From assembly GCA_033439265.1 (NCBI GenBank), contig JAVTVX010000005.1, positions 6,830,001-6,894,000 on the forward strand: a stretch of 64,000 nt of DNA. Reading direction: 5' to 3'. This stretch comes from Dillenia suffruticosa (Eukaryota > Streptophyta > Magnoliopsida > Dilleniales > Dilleniaceae). The translations under genes and the position numbers were made by a program. Positions 1-12,296 of the stretch are shown here, one piece after another. A model generated the notes under the pieces. That model did no database searches. It was given only the letters and a program-made list of their open reading frames with translations, and was not told the origin of the DNA. Each line of letters begins with the position of its first letter. Within the stretch, counting starts at the first letter, position 1.

Positions 1-143
1 CTTCTAAATTTTCTTAAATTAACATAGTCTTAGTTTCTTCTAATTTTTCTAATTCATGGACATACATTCCAATTCTACCATATTGCAATTATTTCACAAT
101 CCTAGAGTAATTTTCAGAAATTAGCCCTTACCTAGTCAAGTAA

Positions 144-345
144 CCGGGCCGGGGCGGGCCCGTGCCGGTTCGAGTTCGGTTTGAGGAACCGCGGGCCGGG
201 CCGGCAGCGGTTCCTAGGCCAGTCCGGGCCGTGCCGGGCCGGTTTCAATTTTTCTTCTTGTGGAACCGGCCCGGCCCGCTGAACCGGAACCGGCGGTTCC
301 GGGCAGGGCCGGTTCCGGGCCGGGCCCAGTTCGGCCCAATTTTTT
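144..345. repeat. GC-rich subterminal repeats, left end of hAT
   Basis: A block dense in CCGGGCC, GGTTCCGG and GAACCGG variants inside otherwise AT-rich DNA. It mirrors the block at the other end of the element. In hAT elements such subterminal motifs are transposase-binding regions; that role here is inferred. A 78-codon ORF over this block is only a by-product of its composition. Confidence 0.8.
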
Positions 346-660
346 TTTTTCTTCTCTATTGCATTTTTCTAAATTTTTTTTGTAACTCTATTTTTTAATT
401 CCATTTTAATTTTATAACTCCATTTTTTTTAACTTTGTTTTTTTTTAATTCACTTTTGATAATTCACTTTTAATTAAAAATTAGAGACACAAGATTTTTA
501 GAGTGGTTCCACCGAATTAAGTGTACGTCCACTACCAATCTCATCACTTGGATTTTAAAATCCACTATTTTTTTGTTACATTATTTTGATTTTTATATCA
601 CTTTGATTTTTTTTCTATTTAAAATGACTTTTAAACAAAAGAAAAATATTAATATTATTA

Positions 661-2663
661 TTATTCTTCTTCTTCTTCTACTTCTTGTTCATCATCTTCC
701 GAGACTTTGATAATTTCTTGTATTCTTTTTTCTGCATCCTTCCAATCTTTAATGCATATTAAAGCTTCTAAAGTGTCGTCCGCTAAATTTGTACGTTTTT
801 CGGTTAACACTCGACCACCTGCACTAAAAACACTTTCGGATGGTACTGTGGATACCGGAGGGGTTAGTACATTTTTAGCCACTTGAGCCAAAATTGGATA
901 ATACGATACATTATTTTTCCACCAACCTAATATATCATATAAATCTATATCATCAAAACCTTCTAATCTAACTGTTTGTTTATATAAAAGTAATTCATTA
1001 AATGATGATGAAAAAGTTCTTTGTTTTTTCCCTAATATGTGTAAGGGATTAAATGAAAATGAAGATGATTGAATACTATTACTACTACTACTAACTATAT
1101 TATTAGTATTTAAATTATTAATTTTCTTTTCATATAATTCAAATATTGATTGTAAAGTATGAGATATTTGTTGTTTTAAAAAATGTGGGTTAATAGACAT
1201 TTCTGATGGAAAAGGTTGTGCAAAACAATCTATTAACATTTCAGCACCTTCAATCTTAACACGTGGATCTAATGCACTTGCAACTAAATATAAAATTGGA
1301 ATTTCTTCATAATATTTTAAAATTTTTTTTTTCATTGAAAGAACAATTTTACCAAATTTTTCTTCATTTTCAAATGCATTAAATACATAAATAATTTTAC
1401 AAAGATTTGGTAGCATTAAATGAGTAGTTGGATAATAATATCCAGAAAATAAATTTGTACATAAATAAAAAATTTCCAATAATTTTGTAAGTGTAGACGC
1501 AAATTCAAAAGCAGTATTATCAATAAAACCATATTCGTAATTTGAATTTGTAAATTCAATTAAAATATTTTGAAAAGGAAGAACATCTTGTAACATGTTA
1601 TATGTTGAATTCCACCTAGTATCACATTCCATTTTAAATTTTTTATATTTTTTGTTATGTAAAATACATAATTGTCTTATTTCTTGAGTTTTTACAGCAG
1701 AATTTGTTATTTGATAAATTAAATCGCGAATATGTTGTAAAAATAGTTCTCCCATTACTAAACCATTCTTAACACATAAATTAATTATATGACATGCACA
1801 TCTAACATGAAAAAAAGTTCCATTTAAAATTGTTTTTAAAGAATTTTTTAAACTATTAACCGCAATAGTATTAGCCGAATCATTATCAAAGGAAATAGAA
1901 AAAATTTTATCACTTATTCCATAATCATAAACAACATTTGAAATTATTCTAGCTATATGTGCACCGGAATGTGAAAATTTCCAACGTTGAAAAGTTAAAA
2001 TTCTTTTTTCTAAAGATCATGAATTATTTATCCAATGACATGTTACTACAACATAATATTTTTTTTTATGCTCACTTTTCCAACTATCCGAAATTAATGA
2101 AAATTTACATTGACTAGTCATAAATTGTGTAAGTATACCATTTTTTAATTCCTGATATCTATTTAATGATATCCCCTACCAGATTTTTTATTACTTTTTT
2201 TATAACCGGGTTGTAAATATTTTTGTACATATTTTTCAAATACAGGACATGCAACTATACTAAGTGGTAATTCTTTTCTTGCTAGCCATTCTATTTGTCC
2301 AATTTTTTCTTTATCCGAATTATATTTAAATGTACCAGTTATATTATCTCCTCCTGTAGAAATTTGTATTTGTTTTGTTTGTGGTAATTTATCTGGATGA
2401 TTATTAATTAAGTGTCTCTTAAGTGTGCCTACCCTCCAACCTTTTAAAAATTTATATTTTTGATGACAAATTTTACAAATTGCTTTTTGTTCATCATTTT
2501 TCCTTTCAAAAAATGTCCATATATTAAAATCTTTTTTTTTTTAGTTTGTGTTGTGTTAGATTCAGTTTCTTCCAAAAAAGTTTCAATATCTATATAATCG
2601 GGAATTTCAAAAAATGGAGGAAGAGGAGATTGTTGAGAAGATTATAAAAAGTGTGTTCCAGCC
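661..2663 (-). pseudogene. hAT transposase (BED finger, RNase H-like core, dimerisation domain), inactivated
   Basis: Read leftward. The N-terminal region (about 2540-2400) shows a BED zinc finger with CKIC and HLINNH. The catalytic region has LISDSWKS and SFDNDSANT, which resemble the first and second acidic blocks of plant hAT transposases, and CDTRWNSTYNML follows. The 364-residue ORF at 661-1755 ends with the hAT dimerisation domain (PVSTVPSESVFSAGGRVL, then KRTNLADDTLEALIC) and an acidic tail. The family resembles Ac/RICESLEEPER-like proteins. The reading frame is lost soon after the probable start near 2663, at a poly-A run near 2540, and at a G run near 2172-2175 that looks one base short. 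There is also a TGA at 2017-2019 where a Trp codon would fit. ATG 1755 is therefore internal, not a true start. Confidence 0.88.
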
Positions 2664-2889
2664 ATTTTATAAAAAAATTAAGATTAAAATTTTTAAAATA
2701 ATATATACGATAAAATTTTTTAAAGGAAATTTAAGATTAAATTTTTTAAAAAGATAATGCAAATGTAATGCAAATGCAAAAAAATAAATATGCAAAAAAA
2801 TAAAATGTACCGATTTGACGAATATCGCAGTTGTTTTTCGTAAAATCTTGAATGAGCTCCCAACCTTGAAATCTTGTCAAATCTTGATC

Positions 2890-3310
2890 AATGTAGATAA
2901 TGGGGTATAAGGTGATGAAATGGTGTAGAAATTGATGGAAATGATATAAAAAATTGTGTAAGTAATGTAGTATAAGGTAATAGAAATGGTGTAGAAATTG
3001 GTGGAAATGTAGATAATGGTGAAAATGTAGATAATGGAGAAAATGAAAATGGTGTATAAGGTGATGAAATGGTATAGAAATTGATGGAAATAGTATAAAA
3101 AATGGTGTAGGTAATGTGGTATAAGGTAATAAAAATGGTGTAGAAATTGGTGGAAATGTAGATAATGGAGAAAATGAAAATGGTGTATAAGGTGATGAAA
3201 TAGTGTAGAAATTGATGGAAATGGTATAAAAAATGGTGTAGATAATGTGGTATAAGGTAATAGAAATGGTGTACAAATTGGTGAAAATGTAGATAATGGA
3301 GAAAACGAAA
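2890..3310. repeat. Three tandem copies of a ~131-bp unit upstream of the hAT transposase
   Basis: The landmark GGTGTATAAGGTGATGAAAT recurs near 2902, 3051 and 3182. The last two copies are 131 bp apart; the first spacing is longer by an extra short internal repeat (GATAATGG-containing). Units are built of ATGGTGTAGAAATTGG-like words. An antisense 176-codon ORF across this array is low complexity and was not accepted as a gene. The array lies between the transposase start and the right subterminal block. Confidence 0.8.
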
Positions 3311-3611
3311 ATGAAAAATTAGAAATGGTGTAGAAAATGATGGAAATGATATAAAAAATGGTAATAGAAAAGAAATAATAATGAAAAATTAATGAAAATT
3401 GAGAAAATGTAGTAATATTGAGAGAATGTAGATTTGAGAGAGAAAGAAAAATTTTGTTGTGGAGATTTTGGAAATGGGGGATAAGGTATTTATAAGAAAT
3501 TTTTTGACCCTATGGACCAAAATAACCTCAAAAGTAGCCATTTTATAGCTGTTGGGAGGGGTAAAATTGGAAAATTTTCAAAATTCAAAAAAAATGGGGG
3601 AAAATTTGAAT

Positions 3612-3820
3612 CGAAATCGGCCGGGCCGGGCTCGTTCCGGGCCTGAACCGGCGGTTCCAACCGGTTTCGTGCCGGTTCCGGGCCCGGGCCGGTTCCGGTT
3701 CCGGCCCGGGCCGGTTTTCTGAACCGGGCCGGTTCACGGTTCAAATTTTTTTGGAACCAGCCCGGCCCGTTATAGTAAATGGTTCGGGGCCGGGCCGGTT
3801 CCGGGTCCGGGCTTTACCTG
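3612..3820. repeat. GC-rich subterminal repeats, right end of hAT
   Basis: Counterpart of the left block, with the same GGCCGGGCC/GGTTCCGG units, mostly in inverted orientation. It lies upstream of the transposase and so may also contribute to its promoter region. The element ends about ten bases beyond it. Confidence 0.8.
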
Positions 3821-4268
3821 GTTCAAACCTAGGGTTTTCGCATTTGCCTACCAAACCTTCGTGCGCTGTTCGATTTAATTCAAAACCTACAATGTTTCCG
3901 ATTTGAAGTAAAATTTAGTATTTAAGTTCAATCACCAAAGGAAATTTAAACACTAGAATATATCAATTGGAAATTCATACCACATGTATATGGGATGAAT
4001 TGAAATCTCGGCTAGAGTTCTCGAAAGCTTACCGATGACTGTCAAATTGGGGTCTCTTCTGCGGTTGCAGCAAGTGTTTCGGCAGAGGGCAGCACGCGAA
4101 CAGGCGAGGGAGTGAAGCAGTGGGCTGTTCGCGCGTGAGGAAGAGGAGTCGCGGCTGGTGCGCGTTGGAGCGCTCGCGAGATGGAGCTGCTCGCGGGCAG
4201 GAGCCGCTGTGCTCGCGGGCTGTAGCGTGGGAGGGAAGCCGCACGCTGCGGCTGTGCAGCGCCCGCAG

Positions 4269-4305
<37 letters not shown>

Positions 4306-4537
4306 CAAGAGTTTGTGTGTATGTAAATGAAGGGAGGGAAGTGAAGAAATTGAGAGAGGGGGAAATTGAGGGAGACGAGAGGGAGAGTGACGGGAGAGAT
4401 TGGGAGAAAGAGAGAGTAAAATTGGGAAAGTGACTTTCCCATTTAATAAAATTTTTTTTTTTTGACTTTTCAAAATTGGTATTACAATACTTAACCCCCT
4501 AAAAAGAAATTTCGTCCCCAAAATTCTGAGATTACAA

Positions 4538-6156
4538 TTATACGTCAAAGAGCTGCGGGTGTTGCTTCCGCATTAATTCTTCAGTCTCCCAAGTCTGTTC
4601 TTCAACTTGATTGTTTCTCCACAGCACCTTAACCATAGGAATCTGCTTACTCCTCAACTGTTTGATCTGCCTATCAGTGATCTTCACCGGTTGTACTTTG
4701 AAACTCAAATTCTCATTCAATTCTATTGGAGGTGCTTCCAATATATGTGAGGGATCCGGTAAATACTTCTTTAACATGGAAACGTCAAAAACGTCATGAA
4801 TCCTCTGCAACTCCGGCGGTAATTCTAGCCGGTATGCCACTTGTCCAATCCTTTCAAGAATTTTGAAGGGACCGATATAACGAGGGTTTAATTTTCCTCG
4901 TTGCTGAAATCGAACTATGCCCTTCCAAGGAGATATCTTCAAGAATACCATATCTCCCACTGTGAATTCCAATGACCTGCTCCTTTTGTCGGCGTAACTC
5001 TTTTGCCGATCTTGAACTGTCTTCATTCTTTCCCGAATTAGCTTCACCTTTTCCTTGGTAGCTTCAATCAACTCTATGCTTTCAATTTTGCATTCTCCAA
5101 CTTCATCCCAACAAAGTGGAGTTCGACATTTCCTTCCGTAGATAGCTTCATAGGGAGGCATTCCAATACTAGCTTGGTAGCTATTGTTATATGCAAATTT
5201 AATCAGCGAGAGATGCCTATTCCAACTCCCACGGAAATCCATAACGCACGCTCTCAACATATCTTCCAACGTTTGGATTGTACGTTCAGATTACCCGTCT
5301 GTCTGCGGATGAAATGCAGTGCTGAATTTCAGTTTGGTACCCAAGGCCTCTTGTAACTTAGGCCAGAATTTGGATGTGAATCGGGGGTCTCGATCTGATA
5401 CAATCGATATCGGAACCTTGTGGAGTCCGACAATCTCATCAAGATACACCCTTACTAACTTCTCCAAGGAATAAGTATTCTGAACTGGGAGGAAATGCGC
5501 TGATTTTGTGAGTCTGTCTACTATCACCCAAATGGCATCGTGACGACTTGGAGTACGTGGCAATTCTATCACAAAATTCATAGTAATATGCTCCCATTTC
5601 CATTCAAGTATAGGCAATGGTTGAAGCATTCCGACTGGCTTTTGATGCTCAGCTTTGGTTTGTTGACACACCGACATCTTGCTACAAATTCGGCTATTTC
5701 CCGATTCAAGCCTAACCACCAATAAGTTTTTTTGATAGTTCGGTACATTTTAATACTTCCGGGATGCATAGCATAAGCCGAAGAGTATGCTTCTTCCAGA
5801 ATAGCCTTCCGAAGCTCATCACTTTTGGGAACACAAATCTGTTTCTCATACATGACTATACCATCCTCCCGAACATGGAAATCACTAGTTTCACCCTTGC
5901 GAACCTTTTCCACTATTTGCTTTAACTCTTCATCGGTGGTTTGGAATTCTTTAATACTATCTACCAAGATTGGTCGAACTTCAAATTTTGCTAATAATGC
6001 ACTACTGTCATCACAAGCAATTTTGGCTCCAAGAGCATGAAATCCCACCAAGCATGAGAGGTAAGCGTCTCCCTGAATCTGAGAGGAAGATGAGAACTTG
6101 CGGTTTAAGGCATCAGCAACTACATTTGCCTTGCCCGGGTGATAATCAATCACCAA
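4538..6156 (-). pseudogene. Gypsy-1 integrase and C-terminal chromodomain-like region (fossil)
   Basis: The integrase part shows [15 protein letters not shown] and [16 protein letters not shown], the first two acidic blocks of the DDE core. The zinc-binding part lies upstream around residues H-PG-K-Y, near 5770. The downstream piece ends with a segment (VKITDRQIKQLRSKQIPMVK, then VLWRNNQVEEQTWE) typical of the integrase-linked chromodomain of Tekay-type chromoviruses, which is thought to guide insertion to marked chromatin. Broken; no function is expected. Confidence 0.88.
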
Positions 6157-6169
6157 ATCGTAGTCTTTG

Positions 6170-7176
6170 ATCAGCTCTAGTCATCTCTTTTGCCTCAAAT
6201 TGAGCTCCTTCTGGGTGAGCAGGTACTTAAGGCTCTTATGGTCAGTGAAGATTCTGCAAGTGGCTCCATATAAATAATGGCGTCAAATCTTTAATGCAAA
6301 TATAATCGCAGCCAATTCTAAATCATGTGTAGGATAATTCAGCTCATGCTTCTTTAACTGTCGAGAAGCGTAGGCGATAGTTCCGCCGCCTTGCATCAAG
6401 ACGCATCTTAACCCCTGTTTACTGGCATCGCTGTAGACAACATAATCATCACCGAGGGTAGGAAGGGTAAGTATGGGAGCCGTTTTGAGTCTCTTCTTGA
6501 GTTCTTGAAAACTCTGCTCATATTTATCCGTCCATTCAAACTTGATTCCTTTCCGCGTCAAACCAGACAACGGAGATACAATTTTGGAAAAACCCTCTAC
6601 GAATCTTCGATAGTAACCCGTCAATTCGAGGAAGCTTCTCACCTCAGTGACGTTTTTGGGTTATTCCTATTTCAGAATTGCCTCAACTTTCTTCGGATCA
6701 ACAAATATCCCTTCTCCGGATACTACATGTCCCAAGGACCCAATTTCCTTCAACCAAAATTCACATTTTGAGAACTTGGCATACAAATGCTTGTCTCGGA
6801 GAGTCTGCAACACAATCCAAAGATGATTTGAATGCTCTTCATCATTTTTGGAGTACACAAGGATGTCGTCAATGAAAACAATGACGAACTTGTCAAGATA
6901 AGAATGAAAAACTCGATTCATTAGGTCCATGAAAACTGCTGGAGCATTCGTCAAGCCGAAAGGCATCACCAAGAATTCATAGTGCCCATACCGCGTCCTA
7001 AACCCAGTCTTGGGGACAACATTTTCCTTTATCTGTAACTGATGATAGCCGGACCTCAAATCTATCTTGGAGAATACACTGGCCCCTTCTAATTGATCAA
7101 ACAAGTCATCAATCCTCGGCAAGGGGTATTTGTTCTTGATGGTCACCTTATTTAATTGTCGATAATCAATACACAA
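6170..7176 (-). pseudogene. Gypsy-1 reverse transcriptase and RNase H region (fossil)
   Basis: Reverse transcriptase motifs are clear: [47 protein letters not shown] and the catalytic [10 protein letters not shown]. The connection and RNase H part follows at 6642-6170 ([45 protein letters not shown]). This order before integrase is diagnostic of Gypsy elements. The region is broken. Confidence 0.9.
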
Positions 7177-7199
7177 TCGAAAAGTGCCATCTTTCTTTT

Positions 7200-9375
7200 T
7201 GACAAAGAGAACCGGAGCACCCCAAGGTGAAGTGCTCGGTCAGATGAATCCCTTTCTCAACAACTCTTGGAGTTGGACTTTCAGCTCTTTTAATTCTGCC
7301 GGTGCCATACCGGGAACAAGATCTATAGTGAAATCAAACTCCCGAATCGGTGGCAACCCCGATAACTCTTATGGAAAGACGTCCGGGAACTCATTTACCA
7401 CAAGGATATCGCTCAAATCAAGGCTTGCTGCCATAGTGTCAATGATATGAGCTAAATACGCTTCGCAGCCCTTATGCACTAATCTCCGTGCCTTAAGAGC
7501 TGAAATCACACAGGTCGGCAATACTCGCCGTTCACCAGCGAACACAAGTAGTGGATGTCCTGCCCTACGGAATTCTACTTATTTAGTGAAGCAATTTACT
7601 GAAACTCGGTGAAGACTTAGCCAATCCATGCCTAGGATGGCGTCAAAGTCCTTCATATCCAACGGAATCAAATCCGCTTCAAGGATTGTTTTGCCAACTT
7701 TCACCTCACAAGACTTATGTATAAAATTTCAAATCATATGCTCTCCTAAGGGAGTAATGACCAACAGTTCTTCATCAAGAGGAACTAAATCCCTATCAGA
7801 ATGTCTTGTAAATCCCGAGCTTACAAATGAATTATTCAATCCGGTATTAATGAGTATATGAGCATCCACTCAAAAAATTTTCATCATACCTATAAATGTA
7901 AACCATAAACATAATCATATCATCATACTCTTTCATTCATAATCACAAATTATCAAATCATAGTTATAATCCATAGATATCACATTTTCAAATTTCAAAC
8001 TTAAATTTAAATGAAAATTTACCTGTGACTACGTCGGGATTGATCTGAGCTTCTTCGTTCGTCATGGCAAAAACCCTAGCTTGAGCTCTCGGCTGAGGTC
8101 GCTGAGAAGGGGTAGCTAATATATTGCTTCCTGTGCCCGTCCTAGGGATGGTACTAGTGGAAAGTGTCACCGAACCTACTGGACCAGTTTTGGAGCCGCT
8201 AGAGGGACCTCTAACTTGCCGACTCCCTTGCCCTTCTTCTGTCAACTCAGGGCAAGAATAACGGAGGTGTCCCTCTTTCCCGCAATGATAACACCTCTTA
8301 GGTCCTCTGCACGGACCCGTGTGATACCCTTTACAAGTAGGGCAAGTCTGCATTCCACCTCCTCTGGGTCTTCTCCCGATCCAACATTTTCAACGCTAGA
8401 AGAATTCGATCTATGAATTTGTTGGCTTTGAGGAAATCCAACCAATCCCGAAATAAATCCACCGCTTTGATAGTCTGCAGTTCTGTTCTTCTTAGAGCTT
8501 TGGCCCGGTACAAATCCGTCGGACCTCTTCTTCCCATGGTGGTCCCTAACATTTCCCCTTTCAAGTACCATCTGTTCGGCCCTCAAGGCCAATTGCAACA
8601 CGTTTTGGTATGTGTGCTCATCCGTGACCGACATCTTCTCTCGGATATTCAGATTCAAGCCATCCTCAAACTTGAAGCGTCTGCACTCTTCGGAGGTGAT
8701 TAGCTCTGGTACGAATGAGGATAAGCTTCTAAATTTCACCTCATATTCCTTCACAGATAGATTTCCTTGGCGAAGCCGAAGGAATTCTTTTCTCTTCAAG
8801 TCCCGATCGAATCGGGTGTAGAACCTCTAGTCGAATTCCCTAAGGAAATCGTGCCAAGTGAGAGGTGCAGCTGCCCTTTCCTCTACTCCATCCTACCATG
8901 TGCTAGCATCTTTGTTCAACAATCTCACAGTTACCAAGAGTTTCAAACTATCCTCTATTCTCATATCCGTTACCGCTTTGCTAACCCTCTTGATCCATTT
9001 CTTTGCTTCCGTAGGATCACCAGATGCCGAGAAGGTTTCACAACCAAGCTGCCTTGCTTCTTTAATCAACTTGGACAACTAAATTGGAGAGCGGCTACTT
9101 GGAGTGGCAACCGGAGGAGTGGGTGCTAGTGGGGCACCGGGTGCAGTAGCTGGCACAAAAGGAGGAACAGGTGGTGGAACTGTAGTCGGCCGTGGAGCTC
9201 GGTACTATGCGCCAAAGGTACTCCACCACTCCATAACTTCCTGAAGAGCAGCGAGCCCGGTAGAAGGAGCCGAGAGTGTGGACGTAGGTGGAGAAAAAGC
9301 ATGCGAGGACGACTCGTCCTCGTGCTCCTGTGGAGGAATTTCGCTCACATTCCTTATTTTCCTTCGCGGAGGCAT
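7200..9375 (-). pseudogene. Gypsy-1 gag and protease region (fossil)
   Basis: The likely gag start is the ATG at 9375 (MPPRRKIRNVSEIPP), about 230 bp after the primer site. The retrotransposon gag domain covers about 9080-8500 (WIKRVSKAVTDMRIEDS; EFLRLRQGNLSVKEYEVKF). A zinc knuckle CYHCGKEGHLRYSC lies near 8290-8250. The aspartic protease would lie at about 7900-7500, where a match to the usual (L/I)(I/V)NTG or DTG core is faint. Broken in several places. Confidence 0.85.
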
Positions 9376-9611
9376 TGCAACCTATACAAAATAAAAAACT
9401 AGAATTAAGTCAAGGGTTAAGCGAAGACTAAAAATATTCTTAATTCCCTAAGAAAATCATGGGAAGTTCTGTACAATTTTCGAAGACCCTTTAAAAGAGC
9501 TTAACCTTTTTTCAAAAACTAAACATTTCAAAACCTTTAGAAACTTTCGGGACATTTGGAAACATTTCAAAACATTTCGAAACCATCATGCCTTTAAAAT
9601 CGTGAACCTAA

Positions 9612-9623
9612 CTCTGATACCAA
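9612..9623 (-). other. Gypsy-1 primer-binding site (initiator Met tRNA)
   Basis: Minus strand reads TTGGTATCAGAG, complementary to the 3' end of plant initiator Met tRNA. It lies six bases inside the 5' LTR boundary at 9630. The same six-base offset is seen in Gypsy-3. Confidence 0.85.
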
Positions 9624-9629
9624 TAAAGC

Positions 9630-11730
9630 TGTCACGCCCCGATCCTCGGATCGACCACGCGACAACCGCCGCGTCGTCTCGATACATGGGAAGAACCTCC
9701 CCGTATACCGGGACTCCGCAAGGCTATCAAATTTACAATAAATCATCGAAAACATAAGACTCTTCAAAACATGAAATCATATAACAATACACACGCAAGG
9801 AGCCCATCCGGCTCATCCCTGAACATTCAAACACACACATTGGCACACATCGAGGAGTGGGATCCTATTCAAGCACGCATGCGATGTTGCCATCCTAGCT
9901 ATTCAAAATTCTCACCTCAATAAAGCATGTGACAAACAAGAAGTCCCAAAACATAGCCGTCGGACTTTACCAACACTTACCTAAGGAAGACATGCCAGTA
10001 TCGGTAGAGTTCTAACGGTATGAGTTGTACAGAACTTCACAAAATCAGAGAAAAGTATCGAAATTAAGATTTACAATCCAAATGTCCCAGTACAGATATA
10101 AACGGTTTTACAAAAATAATCGAGTAATTAAGATAATAAAGAACAAATCAAAAATCAACAGATTTTATCAATACTTGCCAACAACTCGGCCAGTATCAAT
10201 GAAATCCGCACGGCAGGGGATGTACGGTCTTCCCTTTTCATGGTTTGAGATCTATAAATCTCCAAAAGTAACCCTGCATGGCCAAATACCTATACAATCC
10301 GCAAAAATACTGCACAAGCTCTGCCGAGTAGTCTCCCAACTAAGCCTCCTCTGAAAAAGGGGAAGAGAGGGGTGAGTATAGGGGTATACTCAGTAAGTGG
10401 AGTGCAATGGTGTGATTTTATTCATAAATACGAGATAAATGTGGGGCAGTCAAAGTATATCTCATAAATAACAGTTCATATGCATAAAACATTTCAACAA
10501 ATCACAATTTACAAAATATGCATCCATATCAATTATCATTTCAGAAAATTTTGGGATTCCATCGAAAAACACTTCCGTCTTAGGGCGGCCAAATCCAAAC
10601 GAAATCCCGCCAAGGGTTTTTCTGTCCAATGTCTCAAAACAAACCCCCCTACCTTGGCGTTGGCTCGTACCTCACCGGGGTGCACCAGATATAGTACGAC
10701 TTCGGCAGAGGGAGGGACGTCTAACTCCCCTGCACATCCAAACCCCAAACTACACCACCCCGTCGGGTCTCTCCGTGGTGGGAATATGACTATAGTCATC
10801 TGCGGCACCTGTCATTTCTAAATCAATTCAGTTCATAAGCAATGTGCCAAAATTTTCCATCAAATAATCAACAATCTCATGCCAAATCAATTCATAGAGC
10901 AATATCAAATAACATATGGCACAAAATCATTTTTAAACACAATGGATACGTTTATACTTTATAATTCAGTTCAGACAGCCCACAGTCACAAAACAATTCG
11001 CATAAATCATGTAAAATCTTTCGAAAATCATTTATAAAGCAATTTTAAAACAGGTTTCTCATTCATGAACATAATGAACCATCCACTCACTCCAGAGAGG
11101 GTATTCACTCCTTATACCCTATCCATACTCAAGAAATCTCCTTTCAAACTCTAATGGATTGTTCTGAAGCAACCATAACAATTCTCAAGTCATTTCTCCT
11201 CCAAACTCAAGAGTTCACAAACTTTCCTAATTTTGTTTAACCCTCATTTCTAACATTTTCTTGTTCCTATCCTCATTTTACCAATTTATCGTCATTTACA
11301 TCTTTTCAAAATTCATATTCACAACTCTCCTAGATTTTCTTAAATTAACATAGTCTTAGTTTCTTCTAATTTTTTCAATTCATGGACATACATTCCAATT
11401 CTGCCATATTGCAATTATTTCACAATCCTAGAATTATTTTCAGAAATTAGCCCTTACCTGCGCAGAGAAAGGAGTACAGATTCAGACCTAAGGTTTTTGC
11501 ATTTGCCTACCAAACCTTTGTGCACTGCTCGATTTAATTCGAAACCTGTAATGCTTCCGATTTGAAGCAAAATTTAGTATTTAGGTTCAATCACCAAAGG
11601 AAATTGAAACCCTAGAATATATCAATCGAAAATTCATATATGTACAGGGGATGAATTGAAATCTCGGCTAGAGTTCTCGAAGGCTTACCGATAATTGCCG
11701 AGTTGGGGTCTCTTCTGGGGTTGCAGCAAA
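9630..11730 (-). repeat. Gypsy-1 5' LTR, ending against a CACTA-like array
   Basis: Begins (plus strand) with TGTCACGCCCC and matches the left LTR up to GGTTGCAGCAA at about 11730, where CACTA-like repeats start. It holds the conserved GAGTAT/ATACTC hairpin block at 10345-10410 also found in other LTRs of the window. The 5' LTR would carry the element's promoter, reading leftward. A same-family LTR in plus orientation is at 43982-63658. Confidence 0.85.
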
Positions 11731-12296
11731 TTAAATTCAGCAACGGATTTTAATCCGTCGCTAAATTTTCGGATATATTTTATTTAATTATATATAAAAA
11801 ATCTAGCGACGGATTGAGATTTTCATCTAGCGACGGAAAACAAATCCGTTGCTAAATTAATTTTTAACTTAAATATTACATATTAATAAAATAAAAAGAA
11901 AAATAAAAAAATAAAATTCTATTTAAAAAATATTAAATTTTGCGATGAATTTTAAATCAGTGGCAAAATTTTACCATATTTAGCGATGAAATTTGCAACG
12001 AAAAATTTTTTGTCCCCAATTAGCAAAGAATTTAGTCACGAAAATTTTTTCGTCACTAATTAGGTACGAATTTAGCCATGAAAATTTTTTCGTCAGTAAT
12101 TAGCGATGAATTTTGCTACGAATGATGTGTCCGTCGCTAATTTAGTCACGACTTCCTTTTCGTTGCAAATTTTATGGTAAATTAGTGACGAAAAACTTTT
12201 TCGTCGCTAAATCCGTTGCAAAATAGCGACGAAAATAATGACGAATTTTTTCTGTCGCAAAAATCCATGGCTAAAACCGTATTTTTTTTGTAGTGA
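11731..12296 (+). mobile_element. CACTA-like element end: subterminal repeat array and TTTGTAGTG terminus
   Basis: An array of short units such as CGACGAATTT, TCGTCGCTAAATT and palindromic AGCGACGGATT/AATCCGTCGCT pairs. It closes at 12284-12296 with a T run followed by GTAGTG, the reverse of the CACTAC terminus of CACTA (En/Spm) transposons. In this superfamily subterminal repeats are TNPA-type protein binding sites. No matching CACTAC start was found nearby, so it is a remnant or non-autonomous copy. No transposase is present. Confidence 0.65.

Larger units (their letters stand above)
133..3831 (-). mobile_element. hAT-superfamily DNA transposon inserted in the Gypsy-1 LTR
   Basis: The element interrupts sequence that is continuous in the other Gypsy-1 LTR. 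Its ends form a weak terminal inverted repeat: TAGTCAAGTAACCGGGCC on the left, and TAGGTTTGAACCAGG with a nearby CCCGG read inward from the right. Both ends carry about 200 bp of GGCCGGG/CCGGTTCC repeats. Between them is a minus-strand transposase. The length of about 3.7 kb is normal for an autonomous plant hAT. I could not see a clean 8-bp target duplication; relative to the other LTR about 28 bp at the site are replaced. The transposase is broken in several places, so the copy is inactive by itself. Confidence 0.85.
1..4486 (-). repeat. Gypsy-1 3' LTR, partial, split by a hAT element
   Basis: Bases 1-132 match 11329-11460 in the other LTR, and 3832-4070 match about 11500-11730. The two halves are separated by the hAT element. 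The LTR terminus on this side ends in TTACA at 4486. On the minus strand it is preceded by a polypurine tract (4487-4505, AGGGGG core), which fixes the boundary. About 1.7 kb of this LTR lies to the left of the window. A GA dinucleotide tract at 4269-4306 lies near the U3 end, as in other LTRs of this kind here. Confidence 0.85.
1..11730 (-). mobile_element. Gypsy-1: Tekay-like chromovirus LTR retrotransposon, left end outside the window
   Basis: A Ty3/Gypsy element transcribed leftward. From right to left it has a 5' LTR (from 9630), a primer-binding site matching the initiator Met tRNA, gag with a zinc knuckle, protease, reverse transcriptase, RNase H, integrase, a C-terminal chromodomain-like segment, a polypurine tract and a 3' LTR that runs off the left edge. 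The order RT-RNase H-integrase-chromodomain and the long (about 2.5 kb) LTRs fit the Tekay/Del lineage of chromoviruses. A hAT element sits in the 3' LTR. It is broken, with something like eight to ten interruptions in the coding part. Where the LTRs can be compared (1-132 against 11329-11460) they differ at roughly 5% of sites by eye, suggesting an old but not ancient insertion. Confidence 0.9.

Noticed and set aside
2746-3276. 176-codon minus-strand ORF rich in H, F, T, P
   Set aside because: It is the translation of the 131-bp tandem repeat upstream of the hAT transposase and has no domain.
4029-4548. Overlapping ORFs on both strands with RERE or LSLSLS runs
   Set aside because: They come from the GA tract and GC-rich part of the Gypsy-1 LTR.
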